Part shown: one piece after another, positions 1 to 8,685 of the stretch | How the letters are laid out: every line of letters starts with the position of its first letter | Position numbering within the stretch: the first letter of the stretch is position 1 | Origin: CAVPOO01 sp963707015 | Lineage (GTDB): Bacteria > Pseudomonadota > Gammaproteobacteria > Thiohalobacterales > Thiohalobacteraceae | Direction: 5' to 3' | Assembly (NCBI GenBank): GCA_963707015.1 | Contig: CAVPOO010000001.1 | Location: forward strand, 310,001 to 374,000 | DNA length: 64,000 nucleotides | The notes under the pieces: model-generated | Database searches by the model: none | The model's input: only the letters and a program-made list of their open reading frames with translations | What the model was told of the DNA's origin: nothing | Position numbers and translations under genes: made by a program

Positions 1-1
1 T

Positions 2-199
2 AGTGGTTATGGCCGCGGCCATGGTTGGGGACGTGGTTATGGTTATGGCGCTCCGTACTACGGGTATGGTCCGTACGGCTACGGTGGTCCAATTGGTTAT
101 GGTTACGGTGCGCCTTATGGGGGCGTTCCCTACGGCGGCGCGCCTTATGGCGTTCCTTACGCCGCTCCGCAGGCCCCGCAGGCCCCGGAAAGCAAGTAA
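2..199 (+). CDS. Gly/Tyr-rich sulfur-globule-like protein, C-terminal part
   Basis: The frame is open from the window edge to a TAA at 197-199, giving 65 residues; the N-terminus lies outside the window. The peptide is almost entirely Gly, Tyr, Pro and Ala in GYG and PYG units (for example YGYGAPYYGYGPYGYGG) and ends APQAPESK. This composition is typical of the small secreted proteins that coat sulfur globules in purple and colourless sulfur bacteria (SgpA/SgpB type), and of some other secreted Gly/Tyr proteins. A second protein of this kind, with a signal peptide, is at 20075-20641. A strong terminator follows at once. The role is inferred from composition only, because low-complexity sequence carries little homology information. 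Confidence 0.6.
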   Translation, partial: SGYGRGHGWGRGYGYGAPYYGYGPYGYGGPIGYGYGAPYGGVPYGGAPYGVPYAAPQAPQAPESK

Positions 200-257
200 C
201 CGAAACCGTAACGCACTTGCACGATCTCACCGGCCACACGCCGAAGAGAAACGCGAA

Positions 258-285
258 GGGGCAGCTCAGGCTGCCCTTTTTTTTT
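258..285 (+). terminator. Rho-independent terminator after the Gly/Tyr-rich gene
   Basis: A 7-bp GC-rich stem (GGGCAGC at 259-265, GCTGCCC at 270-276) closes on the tetraloop TCAG and is followed directly by nine T residues (277-285). It lies 60 bases after the stop codon at 197-199. Confidence 0.93.
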
Positions 286-486
286 CGAGTACCCTAGCCC
301 GCATGAAGGCCTTCGCTCGCTTACCACTTTCAACCCTGGGTAGTCCCGCCCGTGCACACTGCGTGACAACCCGCGAGACATCCACCCTCCGATTATCTTC
401 ACAGGTGTTATCCTGTTGATTGCACGAACGAATCTGCTGCATGCCACCCTCCGGTCGCCGGGAACCTTTGGCCTGCTTCTGGCCTT

Positions 487-2494
487 TAGCCCAACTTAGC
501 GGATTCGGGGCCGCGAAGAGGCCAAGTCATTGATTGATATAGACAGCCACCCAAAGGTCTGCACTACACGGGGGTGGGGTTTTCGGCTTGGGCGGCGGTG
601 ATTTTGGGCGGTGGCTGACCCGGCAATGTCAGGCGCAGACGCGCCAGCAGCAGCTTGAGTTCGGGCTCCGGTTCGGTGTAACGGGTCAACAGGATCGTTC
701 GACCGTCGGTGGTTGGGATTTCGACGTCGATCATTTGAACGGCGGCGAACTTCTCGAGCACGCTGCGCGGGGTCAGTCCTGGGGCATGCGGTCGCAGTTG
801 TTGGGCCAGCGTGACGTGCAGGCAGTAGGCCAGAAAGGCGATAAAGATGTGCGCTTCGATGCGCTGCTCGTTCTGGTGGTAGATCGGCCGGATGGCCAGA
901 TCGCCCTTGAGGTTCTTGAACGCCTCTTCAACCTGCGTGAGCTGGATGTAGTAGCGCCACAGCTCGGCGGGGTCGTTGCCGGTGAGATTGGTGCGCAGCA
1001 GGTAGCGGCCTTCGCGGCGGCGGACTTGTTTGAGTTTGTCACGCTTGAGGCGGTAGGTGAACGTCGGGTTTTGATCGTGGACCTGCACGTCGACGAGCCG
1101 CCAGCCGGACGGATACTGGCTGCGCGCGGCGCCGAGCTTCATCAGCAACTCTTTGTGCGTGAGCGTCATGCCGGAAAGCTGCTTCAGGCGCGCCCACAGG
1201 CGCTTGAGCTGGCGCTTTCGCATCGCGCGTTCCTTGGCGGTGCGATCGGTGCTTTGGGCGAACACATACAGCTCGCCGTCTTGCGGCAGCAGTTTGACTT
1301 GCACGCCGGGCCGGGCTTCCTGCCAGGTTTTGCGCAGCAAGTCTTTTTCCAAGCGCGACAAGCGGCCCTTGGGCGTGCCGACCAGGTAATGCACCGGCGG
1401 ATCGGCTTTGCGCATCTGTGCAAGCGTTGCTTCCGTCGGGATACCGCGATCCATCACCCACACGCGTCGGGCCTTGCCGTACTGGCGTTCAATGCGATCG
1501 AGAAAATCGCGCAGCGTGGTGCTGTCGGCGGTGTTGCCCGGCAGCACTTCATAGGCCAGCGGCAAGCCTTCGGGCGTCACCACCAACGCGATGACCACTT
1601 GCACGCAATCGCTTCTGCGATCACGCGAGTAACCGTACTTGCGTTTGTCATCCTCGGCAAACGGCGGATTGGCCTCGAAGTAGGTGCTGGTCAGGTCATA
1701 GAGCAGCACGTCGAATTCGACGTTGAACAGATCGCGCCAGCGTTGCACCAGGTGATCGAAGACCGCGGTCTTGTGTTCGAGTAACTTGTCGTGACAGGCA
1801 TACAGCTTGTGGATGTCGGCCAAGCCGTCGTCGGCACCGAGCAGATCACCCAACGCGCTGTGCTCGAACCACTGCCGGTGCAAGCGCCATTCGCTGCCCG
1901 GCGACAGCAGCCGAAACACCACCAACACGAACAGCACCTGATCCCAGCGCGTGCCCTTGCGGCTCCCGGGCAGACGCGCGCGCCAGAATCGATCCAGCTC
2001 CAAGGGCTCCCACAGCTTCAGCGCCAGCCAGCACGAGCCCCACACCCGCGGACGGCACAGACGCAACTGCGACAGGGACAGGCGCACGACCGACTCGTCC
2101 ACCACGCCTGCGTCGATCCGGTCCTCGGGAAACAGTGACAGCGAACGCGGGCGCTCGGTGCGTTCGTCGAACACCTCGACCGACTTGCGCCACGCCCGCT
2201 CCTGCGAGGAATTGATTTCTCCGAGATACAGCACGTGCCGTTGCAGCACGCGGCCCCCGGCAAGCCGCCGATTCTCGACGATGCTCCAATACCGGTGCAC
2301 CTTGCCATCTTTCCGCCGGGTGGTCGCGCGTAGAAACATGACCACCCATTATCCGCATAAGCGCGCCGCTGCAAACCAGCAAGGTCTTCACTACAGCGAC
2401 TTTTCGGGGCTTATCCACAGACCGCCCTCTGATTCCCGGGGAATTTATTTTTCGACGCCCTCGATTTCAAGGTCGAATCCGCTAAGTTGGGCTA
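487..2494 (-). mobile_element. Complete IS1634-family insertion sequence
   Basis: Perfect 21-bp terminal inverted repeats, 487-507 (TAGCCCAACTTAGCGGATTC then G) and 2474-2494, bracket one long transposase gene read on the minus strand. The element is about 2.0 kb. A convincing target duplication is not visible: GCCT occurs on both flanks (482-485 and 2495-2498), but it does not sit symmetrically against the repeat ends on the left. The intact ends and intact transposase suggest a recent, possibly still mobile copy. It lies between the sulfur-globule-like gene and rtcB. Confidence 0.9.
564..2345 (-). CDS. IS1634-family transposase
   Basis: 593 residues, a usual length for IS1634 (IS4-like DDE) transposases. 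The N-terminus (MFLRATTRRKDGKVHRYWSI, from the second Met) is the characteristic start of this family. A DDE catalytic core is visible: the first Asp in LLYDLTSTYFE, the second in VWVMDRGIPT, and the Glu in VEEAFKNLKGDL, followed by the Arg-rich RPIYHQNEQRIEAHIFI segment. No frameshift or internal stop is seen. It fills the space between the two terminal repeats. It is expected to catalyse cut-and-paste transposition of this element and does not belong to any neighbouring pathway. Confidence 0.95.
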   Translation of the reverse strand: MVMFLRATTRRKDGKVHRYWSIVENRRLAGGRVLQRHVLYLGEINSSQERAWRKSVEVFDERTERPRSLSLFPEDRIDAGVVDESVVRLSLSQLRLCRPRVWGSCWLALKLWEPLELDRFWRARLPGSRKGTRWDQVLFVLVVFRLLSPGSEWRLHRQWFEHSALGDLLGADDGLADIHKLYACHDKLLEHKTAVFDHLVQRWRDLFNVEFDVLLYDLTSTYFEANPPFAEDDKRKYGYSRDRRSDCVQVVIALVVTPEGLPLAYEVLPGNTADSTTLRDFLDRIERQYGKARRVWVMDRGIPTEATLAQMRKADPPVHYLVGTPKGRLSRLEKDLLRKTWQEARPGVQVKLLPQDGELYVFAQSTDRTAKERAMRKRQLKRLWARLKQLSGMTLTHKELLMKLGAARSQYPSGWRLVDVQVHDQNPTFTYRLKRDKLKQVRRREGRYLLRTNLTGNDPAELWRYYIQLTQVEEAFKNLKGDLAIRPIYHQNEQRIEAHIFIAFLAYCLHVTLAQQLRPHAPGLTPRSVLEKFAAVQMIDVEIPTTDGRTILLTRYTEPEPELKLLLARLRLTLPGQPPPKITAAQAENPTPV

Positions 2495-2586
2495 GCCTAT
2501 TCGGCCGGCCTCTCCGGCCCCATGCGCCCCCTCGCATCACGGGGCAGGCGATCTCGATGGTGTGAAGGGCTTGGTCTCGCTGCTCG

Positions 2587-4017
2587 CTAGCCTTTGATGC
2601 AAACAACCGGTGCAAGGCGCGCCACCTTGCGGGCCAGTCCTGCGTCTTGCGCCGCCTCGACGACAGCACTGACGTCCTTGTAGGCACCGGGCGCCTCCTC
2701 GGCAACACCCCGGTCTGATTGGCTCCGGATCAGGATACCCCGCTCCCTGAGTTCATCAACGACCTGCCGTCCCTTCCAGCGCCGCGTTGCCTGATGGCGA
2801 CTCATGGCACGCCCCGCACCGTGGCAGGCGGAGGCAAAAGCGCGTTTCTCATTCAGGGGCATGCCCGCCAGCACGTAGGAGGCCGTTCCCATGGAACCGC
2901 CGATAAGAACTGGCTGGCCCGTTGCCTGAAAAACGTCGGGCAGGTCGGGATGCCCAGGCCCAAAGGCTCGCGTGGCTCCCTTGCGGTGCACGTACAGGGA
3001 GCGCGCTTCTCCGTCAATGGCATGTATTTCTTCCTTGCAGGTGTTATGTGAGACATCGTACAGCACTTCAAGTCTTGCCTGCGGGAGTACCCTGGCAAAA
3101 GCCAGGCGGGCCAGGTGAGTGAGAACCTGCCGATTGGCCAGTGCACAATTGATTCCGGCCCGCATCGCGCCCAGATAAGCCCGCCCGAGATCGGAATCGA
3201 GCGGCGCACAGGCCAGTTCACGATCCGGCAGGCGAATGCCATGCTCGGCTGCAGAAACGGCCATACGCTTCAGAAACTCCGTTCCGATCTGATGTCCCAG
3301 GCCACGCGAACCACAATGGATGCTGACGAGAATAGCGCCCTCACGAAGACCAAACACGCTGGCTGCTGAAGGATCATAGATTTCGACAATCTCCTGCACT
3401 TCCAGATAGTGGTTTCCAGAGCCCAGGGTTCCCATCTCGTCTCTTTGCCGTTTCTTAGCCCGGGCCGAAACCTGTGACGGCTGCGCGCCCGACATGCAAC
3501 CCTGCTCTTCGATACGATGCAGATCCTCCTGCTCGCCATAGCCCTGCGCGACCGCCCATTGCGCGCCGCCCTGCAACATGGCCTCCATCTGTGAATCACT
3601 TAGCCGCACGAAACCGGTGCTGCCCAGGCCAGCCGGGATAGTGGCAAACAGAACATCCGCCAGCGGCTTTTTCTGTATATTGACCTGCTCACGTGTGAGA
3701 CCGGTAGTCAACGTACGGACACCGCAGGAAATATCGAACCCCACGCCGCCTGCCGAGATCACGCCGCCCTGTTTCGCGTCGAATGCCGCGACACCACCAA
3801 TCGGAAAGCCGTACCCCCAATGCGCATCGGGCATGGCAAAGGATGCCGTGACGATCCCGGGCAAGGTGGCGACGTTGACAACCTGCTCGTACACCTTGTG
3901 GTCCATTTCACGAATCAGTGCCTCGCTGGCGAAAATAAGTCCGGGGACCCGCATGTCGCCTTCTGGCTTAATGCGCCACATGCACTCGGCGTCGCGCTGA
4001 AAAAGGGAAAGCTCCAT
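2587..4017 (-). CDS. rtcB: RNA-splicing ligase RtcB
   Basis: 476 residues. RtcB is a Mn2+- and GTP-dependent ligase that joins 2',3'-cyclic-phosphate (or 3'-phosphate) RNA ends to 5'-hydroxyl ends, acting in RNA repair. The metal and guanylylation residues known for the family are visible: Asp and Cys in GGVGFDISCGVRTL, His in GSGNHYLE, His in SIHCGSRGLGHQIG, His in YDVSHNTCKEE, and the guanylate-accepting His in ACHGAGRAMSR. The protein is full length. It follows the archease gene by 64 bases on the same strand and is probably the last gene of that transcript, since the IS element lies just downstream. Archease is the known activator of RtcB, so the pairing is functional. Confidence 0.97.
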   Translation of the reverse strand: MELSLFQRDAECMWRIKPEGDMRVPGLIFASEALIREMDHKVYEQVVNVATLPGIVTASFAMPDAHWGYGFPIGGVAAFDAKQGGVISAGGVGFDISCGVRTLTTGLTREQVNIQKKPLADVLFATIPAGLGSTGFVRLSDSQMEAMLQGGAQWAVAQGYGEQEDLHRIEEQGCMSGAQPSQVSARAKKRQRDEMGTLGSGNHYLEVQEIVEIYDPSAASVFGLREGAILVSIHCGSRGLGHQIGTEFLKRMAVSAAEHGIRLPDRELACAPLDSDLGRAYLGAMRAGINCALANRQVLTHLARLAFARVLPQARLEVLYDVSHNTCKEEIHAIDGEARSLYVHRKGATRAFGPGHPDLPDVFQATGQPVLIGGSMGTASYVLAGMPLNEKRAFASACHGAGRAMSRHQATRRWKGRQVVDELRERGILIRSQSDRGVAEEAPGAYKDVSAVVEAAQDAGLARKVARLAPVVCIKG

Positions 4018-4081
4018 CGCCCGCCTGTTGTCAGTTAGTCAATCGCATCATGCGACTTTCTCAATCCTTCAGCAGCCCGCC

Positions 4082-4537
4082 TCAAACGTCCACCACACAC
4101 TGCGCGATCCACATCCCATCGTCTCGTTGCCCAACATGGAGCCCGGTATACGTGGCACCCTTGATTTCTACGGCGGGTCGGTGCCGGCTAATATCGATAA
4201 TTTCCCCCAGAGCCTTGGCGGTAAGTTCCTGCGTGCCCCGAAGCACAACGTTGAACTTGCAAAACAGCATATGTCGCGTCGCCATTTCATAGATCAATGT
4301 GTTCAACCAGTCAACCAAGAGTAATTCCAGGTCGGGAGCATTGCATTCAACACTGATGCCGGTCTGCGCATCCACTTGACCCGGATCTGTAATAGCCGCC
4401 GTCAGTGCCAGCGCCGCATTCTCGAAGGCCTCGCCTGGTGATTGTCCAATACCCCGGATACCGATATCCGCACCATGAGGAAAATGTTCCCAGCGGATTA
4501 GTTCGCGAGACTCCGCACCGTTTGCACCCGACTTCAT
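4082..4537 (-). CDS. Archease, RtcB-activating protein
   Basis: 151 residues. Archeases stimulate RtcB guanylylation and allow multiple turnover. Visible features are the N-terminal WEHFPHGADIGIRGIG segment (family pattern W..F.H.AD.GI...G), the AFENAALALTAAITD helix, LELLLVDWLNTLIYE, and a C-terminal ATYTGLHV segment. The start ATG overlaps the TGA of the upstream Pro/Glu-rich gene (ATGA arrangement), suggesting translational coupling. The next gene downstream is rtcB. Length is slightly above the usual 140 or so residues. Confidence 0.93.
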   Translation of the reverse strand: MKSGANGAESRELIRWEHFPHGADIGIRGIGQSPGEAFENAALALTAAITDPGQVDAQTGISVECNAPDLELLLVDWLNTLIYEMATRHMLFCKFNVVLRGTQELTAKALGEIIDISRHRPAVEIKGATYTGLHVGQRDDGMWIAQCVVDV

Positions 4538-4749
4538 ATGGCGGAACGCATTTCCGGTGGCGACTGCGGGGGAATCTCGACAGGCTGCTCTGACGGCATC
4601 TCGGCCGGCGCCTCTCCTGGTTCCTCCTCCGGCCCTTCCGGCGCAATCTCGGGGGGAACTTCGGCAGGCGGCACCTCAGGCGGTACGGCCGGTGGGATTT
4701 CCGGCTCACCGTTGCTGCCCATTGGCAATCCGCTTTCCTCAAACCACAT
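4534..4749 (-). CDS. Small Pro/Glu-rich protein in the rtcB-archease operon
   Basis: 71 residues, not recognised. After a short N-terminus (MWFEESGLPMGSNGEPE) the protein is built of PPE/PPA units such as IPPAVPPEVPPAEVPPE and EEPGEAPAEMPSEQPVE, so it should be acidic and extended. No signal peptide or membrane segment is seen. Its TGA overlaps the archease ATG by the ATGA junction, which is the main reason to accept it as a real gene. It could be a disordered partner of the RNA-repair pair, or only a leader ensuring translation of archease. Function unknown. Confidence 0.6.
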   Translation of the reverse strand: MWFEESGLPMGSNGEPEIPPAVPPEVPPAEVPPEIAPEGPEEEPGEAPAEMPSEQPVEIPPQSPPEMRSAI

Positions 4750-4842
4750 TTGTTCGCGTCATCCCCGATCTACACGCAGAACCACTCTCCTGCGTTCAAG
4801 TGTAGCGCAGTACGGCAAGTAACGAGGACGGCATAAGGTGCC

Positions 4843-4870
4843 ATAAAAAACAAGGGGCCTCTCGGCCCCC
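4843..4870 (-). terminator. Rho-independent terminator of the OmpA-like gene
   Basis: GGGGCC (4854-4859) and GGCCCC (4864-4869) form a stem with a TCTC loop. A run of six A on the plus strand (4845-4850) gives the U-tract for minus-strand transcription. It lies just after the stop codon at 4900. Confidence 0.85.
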
Positions 4871-4899
4871 TGTCAGCTCACGGAATGCTCAGCGTAGAC

Positions 4900-5574
4900 T
4901 TACTGGACCGCGGGTGTTTCCTCCACATCCACCGCCGTTTCCTCGATAATCTCTACCGCCGAGAAATCAATCTCCGTCCGGCGGTTGGGCGCCAGACAAT
5001 CAATCAGGGCTGCCCCTCGCATACCCTCGCACCCTACGATGGGGTCAGCGCTGCCCTTACCTGTGGTGAGAATCGAGGACTCGGGCACACCCCTGCTCGT
5101 CAAATAATCTCTAACCGCTTCGGCCCTGCGCTCCGAAAGCCCAAGGTTATACTCAGCCGCACCGAGTCGGTCTGCGTACCCGAGGACCTCGATCCTCTGA
5201 TCCTTGAGGTTTCTGCCCAGGGTACTTACGACTTCGTCCAGTTTGGCCTTGCCCTCGTCTGTCAGCTCTGCCTTGTTAAAACCGAAATGCGCATCGGCCG
5301 CGAGGGTAATCGGACGCTCGACGGTCACCGCGGCAACGGCAACAACCTCTTCGACCTTCGCAACGAACTGGGGATCACATTCTTCAGTGGCAAATTCCGG
5401 CTTCCACCTCGGTGTGTGCAGACATCCGCTAGCGGTACGGACAACAGTACCCCCACTGTCGCTCGCATAACCTGTGTCAGCCATGGCGATTGTGCTTGCC
5501 GCGCCAAAACCAGCCACCACCACAGCGAGGGGTAGTGCAAAACCTATAATCTTCTTGTGAAAATTGTCACTCAT
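4900..5574 (-). CDS. OmpA-family outer-membrane/peptidoglycan-binding protein
   Basis: 224 residues with an N-terminal signal peptide (IIGFALPLAVVVAGFGAAST, cleavage probably near AMA-DT). The C-terminal half is an OmpA-like peptidoglycan-binding domain: ADAHFGFNKAELTDEGKAKL, then IEVLGYADRLGAAEYNLGLS, SERRAEAVRDYL, GVPESSILTTGKG and LAPNRRTEI. Asp and Arg residues in the GYADR and NRR motifs match those that bind diaminopimelate. There is no clear eight-stranded barrel, so it is probably a periplasmic cell-wall-binding protein. The SD AAGGAG is 7 bases before ATG. The upstream region carries a 62-bp-period duplication (5596-5707), and a terminator follows the gene. The acidic tail (EIIEETAVDVEET) is unusual. 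Confidence 0.9.
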   Translation of the reverse strand: MSDNFHKKIIGFALPLAVVVAGFGAASTIAMADTGYASDSGGTVVRTASGCLHTPRWKPEFATEECDPQFVAKVEEVVAVAAVTVERPITLAADAHFGFNKAELTDEGKAKLDEVVSTLGRNLKDQRIEVLGYADRLGAAEYNLGLSERRAEAVRDYLTSRGVPESSILTTGKGSADPIVGCEGMRGAALIDCLAPNRRTEIDFSAVEIIEETAVDVEETPAVQ

Positions 5575-5595
5575 GTCTCAACTCCTTCGTACTTT

Positions 5596-5707
5596 TCAAA
5601 TAATTATAAAATTCGAAACCGCGGCACTGGTTCTATTCTTGTTTCCAACTACCCATATCAAATAATTTTGAATTTCGCAACTGCGGCACTGGTTCTAGCT
5701 TCTAACT
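5596..5707 (-). repeat. Duplicated segment upstream of the OmpA-like gene
   Basis: Two imperfect direct copies, 5596-5650 and 5658-5707, offset by 62 bases. The shared core GCGGCACTGGTTCTA is identical, and the AT-rich TCAAATAATT ends match. On the minus strand the gene-proximal copy contains TATAAT (in TTTTATAATTAT), a good -10 element about 25-30 bases before the SD. The rest of 5708-5907 holds no gene that I can support. Confidence 0.6.
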
Positions 5708-5907
5708 GCGATCAGCTTCAGCAACCTGAACGGGCACATTGACTTACGGCGCAAAGCTTCCAGATTCCCCTTCTTAACGCCTGCCAGGCGCTAGATTTCC
5801 CTCGATTAAGTATAGCATACAGGCAAGCATACAATAATTGGCATATCCACGCAAAAACAATACCCTAACCGGGTTTGCTGCGTGTCAGATGGCAGCTCGC
5901 GGAAACT

Positions 5908-6384
5908 TTAGGAGGAAGTGGTGCAGTTGCTAAGGAGCAGCCGCGGCGGGTCGGTGGAAAATACAAAGGGAGCTGCTTTCTGGAGAGCACTGAGTCCCAG
6001 CAACATCCGCGCCTCGTCGGGGAACAAGGCTGCCTCCACGTCACGAAGAACACATCCCTCACCGACCCTGATCTCATTAATTCTATAGACGGAAATGCCT
6101 ATTCGGCTGCCGTCTGCCAGAACCCCCGTCAGGTCCTTGACATACTCCACCTGACCGGCCGCCTGGAGAGTCGACAGAATACCCTGGTTGATGGTCATGT
6201 AGCCCGCGCCCGTATCAACCATCAGTTCGACGTCCCCAAAGCCGCTGATCGCACCCTGCACGTAAAAGGTGGCCAGGTGCTTGCGGTGCATCGGTACGGT
6301 ATGGTCGAATTCGACGGCCTGAACGCCAGTAACAACCGGTAATGTCGCCAGTGCAATCCAGCTTCGGAGAGATTTCAATCTCAT
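5908..6384 (-). CDS. Secreted retropepsin-like aspartic protease
   Basis: 158 residues from the ATG at 6384, chosen because it opens a typical signal peptide (MRLKSLRSWIALATLPVVTG, cleavage near VQA-VE). The mature part has VELMVDTGAGYMTIN, the D-T-G-A catalytic motif of clan AA retropepsin-like single-domain proteases, followed by LTGVLADGSRIGISVYRINE and ARMLLGLSALQ, which fit the Leu-Gly turn near the end of that fold. Such proteins act as homodimers. The substrate is unknown. No SD is obvious. It stands alone between the OmpA-like and receiver-domain genes. Confidence 0.75.
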   Translation of the reverse strand: MRLKSLRSWIALATLPVVTGVQAVEFDHTVPMHRKHLATFYVQGAISGFGDVELMVDTGAGYMTINQGILSTLQAAGQVEYVKDLTGVLADGSRIGISVYRINEIRVGEGCVLRDVEAALFPDEARMLLGLSALQKAAPFVFSTDPPRLLLSNCTTSS

Positions 6385-6988
6385 TTTTCTTACTCTTTGC
6401 GTCGCCTGAGAAGTGCTGGCTACAAACCCACCAGTCCGGACTGCCCATGTCATTGATTCGGCACCAGTCGGCGCGAACTTTAACTGGGCATTTCTCGAGA
6501 TCGGGGCTTTTTCCGGCTGGCTGTCAGCGGCATGCCGACCACCCCAGTGGGCTTGCCCACCTCTCCACGGTCACGCCATACCGCGACGGGACAGAACTCC
6601 ATCGAGCGGCACACCATGCGCCGCCCAGCGTCATCTCAATGAGCAAGCCACTGAAATTGAGATGTTTATGCTTGACAAACCCTGCAGCGTGCAAGCGAAA
6701 TTAACAAGCCGTGATACGAAAGCCACGCTGAAGGTTCGCATTGATATTCGTGATATCCCTCCAGTCGGACGCACTTGAAATACCTGGGCCAAGGGCCGCC
6801 GATACCGACCACCAACCGTGCCGCCCCCAACGTCGACTCGCCCAACCCCTTTCAGCAAGCCGGAGGACGACTTTGGTTCAGTTGGAACGGACGCCGACGC
6901 ATGAAAAGTTCGCACCGTTCCGGCAAGGGTTCGTGCCTGAGTGCGGGCCGAACCCGCCTCAGGACCGCAGCGCAGTACGGCCAAGGCC
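6385..6988. other. 604 bases without a supported gene
   Basis: Between the start of the aspartic protease and the stop of the receiver-domain gene. Short open frames exist on both strands but none has an SD, recognisable domain or convincing composition. Confidence 0.5.
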
Positions 6989-8383
6989 TTATTCCTGCGC
7001 TTTGGGGACGAGTGAGACCTCAATCCGGTTATCGAGTTGCGCGAGCCGGTTCCATTCGCCCGCCGTAGCACCGGAGTTCTGCTGAAGTACCGCGGCCCCC
7101 GGCGCCTGACCCTGGACAGGCTCGATCACGATCTGGATATCACCGCTGGTGACCAACGGAGAACTGGCCAGGAAACTCCCGAAAGCGATGGATTGCTGGC
7201 TCGCAAGCCCAGGCCGTGGCTCCGATGGTCGACCGATAAGATCGCACTCCGCGACAGGCAGGTCGGCCGGCGCCAGTTCAAGGCCGCCGTATGCATCCCG
7301 TACCAGACAAAAATCTCCAAAATGGACGTTCACACGTACCTCACCCCTGAAGCCGGCAGATGCCAGGTACGAAAGTAGCCCTTGCAGCATCTCCTTCTGC
7401 ATATCGCCTAGCGCCGGCCCATCGAAGCCAAAGGTACCGCCCCGGTTCAATGCCCATTCGACGGCCTTGAGCAACGCAAAATTGTTCAGCGCACTGCCTG
7501 ACGTTGGTGAGTGATCGGCGTTGAAAGTGGCCAGCCACTGTTGTACCTGGCGGGCGTCCACAATCTGTTCCTTCTGCTTCAACAGTACTATCTGCGCCTG
7601 GGCATCCGCGAGGGCTGTCTGCGCTGCATCGTAGCGGGCAGACAACCAGAATGTCGGAATCAGCACCAGCATCGCGACGGCGGCCATCCCAAGCAGTGCC
7701 ACTCGCCAGCGGAATCCCCCGCCAGGTCGAAGCGCTCTGGCCAGCCCCCCTGGTCCGGCACGTCCCTCAAACTGAAGATGCCAGTCCTCCATGACAGCTC
7801 GTTGCATGGTCTCCAGATCCTGCTGAAATCGTTCGCGCTGTATCTCAAAAAGCTGTTTCAGCTGCGCATGCCGCGTGCTATGACTCGCTTCAGCCGTATC
7901 TACCGCAATACGTGCTATCTCATCGATCACTGCCAGTGGCAGATCGGGCAGGCTCTCGATACCAGTGTCATCGTCTGCCAAACTGGTGTGCGGCGGCGCG
8001 CCTCGCCGCTCGGGAACCAGATTGATCCGTCGCAGTATCTTGAACAGTTCGGCCGGTTCGACCTGTTTGGGAAGAATGCCCAGGGCGCCAAGTGCCCGCG
8101 CCTGACCGACATAGACCTCGCCCTCTCTGGAGGTATACATCATGATCGGGATGGTGGCCGTTTTGGGGTCATCCTTGATGATCCTGACCGCTTCCAGCCC
8201 GTCCATACCGGGCATGTTGTGGTCCATGAAGATAGCGTCGGGGCGACGGTGACGCAGGTAGTCGATGGCCTCCTCCGCCGATTCCGCCGTATCAACCTCT
8301 AGGTCATACTGCTCCAGCATCTTGCGCAGAATGACGCGGGCGCTTTTCGAATCATCGACGACGAGTGCGCGTTTCCCTAACAT
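6989..8383 (-). CDS. Receiver domain fused through a membrane segment to a distal domain
   Basis: 464 residues. Residues 1-125 are a CheY-like receiver: acidic pair in LVVDDSKSARV, phospho-acceptor Asp54 in IFMDHNMPGMDG, Thr84 in MMYTSREG and Lys106 in ILPKQ. Residues 130-220 form a linker with a helical, charged segment (LKQLFEIQRERFQQDLETMQ). Residues 227-247 are a transmembrane helix (VALLGMAAVAMLVLIPTFWL), followed by a short coiled coil and about 200 residues with FGFDGPALGDMQKEMLQ and VRVNVHFGDFC, which only vaguely recall an OmpA-like fold. No kinase, HD-GYP, GGDEF or DNA-binding domain is present. The topology predicts a cytoplasmic receiver with a periplasmic output. Function unknown. 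Confidence 0.8.
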   Translation of the reverse strand: MLGKRALVVDDSKSARVILRKMLEQYDLEVDTAESAEEAIDYLRHRRPDAIFMDHNMPGMDGLEAVRIIKDDPKTATIPIMMYTSREGEVYVGQARALGALGILPKQVEPAELFKILRRINLVPERRGAPPHTSLADDDTGIESLPDLPLAVIDEIARIAVDTAEASHSTRHAQLKQLFEIQRERFQQDLETMQRAVMEDWHLQFEGRAGPGGLARALRPGGGFRWRVALLGMAAVAMLVLIPTFWLSARYDAAQTALADAQAQIVLLKQKEQIVDARQVQQWLATFNADHSPTSGSALNNFALLKAVEWALNRGGTFGFDGPALGDMQKEMLQGLLSYLASAGFRGEVRVNVHFGDFCLVRDAYGGLELAPADLPVAECDLIGRPSEPRPGLASQQSIAFGSFLASSPLVTSGDIQIVIEPVQGQAPGAAVLQQNSGATAGEWNRLAQLDNRIEVSLVPKAQE

Positions 8384-8685
8384 GACTCACCTTCCATCTT
8401 TCCCTATGTGTAACCAGACTCAAGTACCTTGACCGCGACCCCAGCTGAGGAACCCCTGTTCGGGCCGTCCTCCTCTATCGGCGCCCGACGGGGACCCTTG
8501 AAATGCCGTTCAATGTCCCCGCCGAAGGGCGCGTGGTCCAGTTGTCTTCGCCGTGCTCGGGAGCCTTCGGGCGACTACCAGGCGCGCACCGCGCCGCCCT
8601 CGCACGTGACAATGACGCAGCGTATCGAAGCTACAACCTTTCCTCGTGGTACAATTCTCGCTGGTCAACCGTTTGTCCCTGACAG
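8384..8685. other. Intergenic region between divergent genes
   Basis: About 300 bases between the receiver-domain gene and the secreted hydrolase. No gene is supported. It must hold promoters for both directions, but I cannot place them confidently. Confidence 0.4.

Noticed and set aside
294..304. TAGCCCGCAT resembling the mobile-element end at 19429
   Set aside because: Only ten bases match and the rest of the repeat and any partner end are absent.
588..1784. Long plus-strand open frame of 398 codons
   Set aside because: It lies antisense to the IS1634 transposase, has shadow-like composition (His, Gln and Arg rich) and no recognisable domain.
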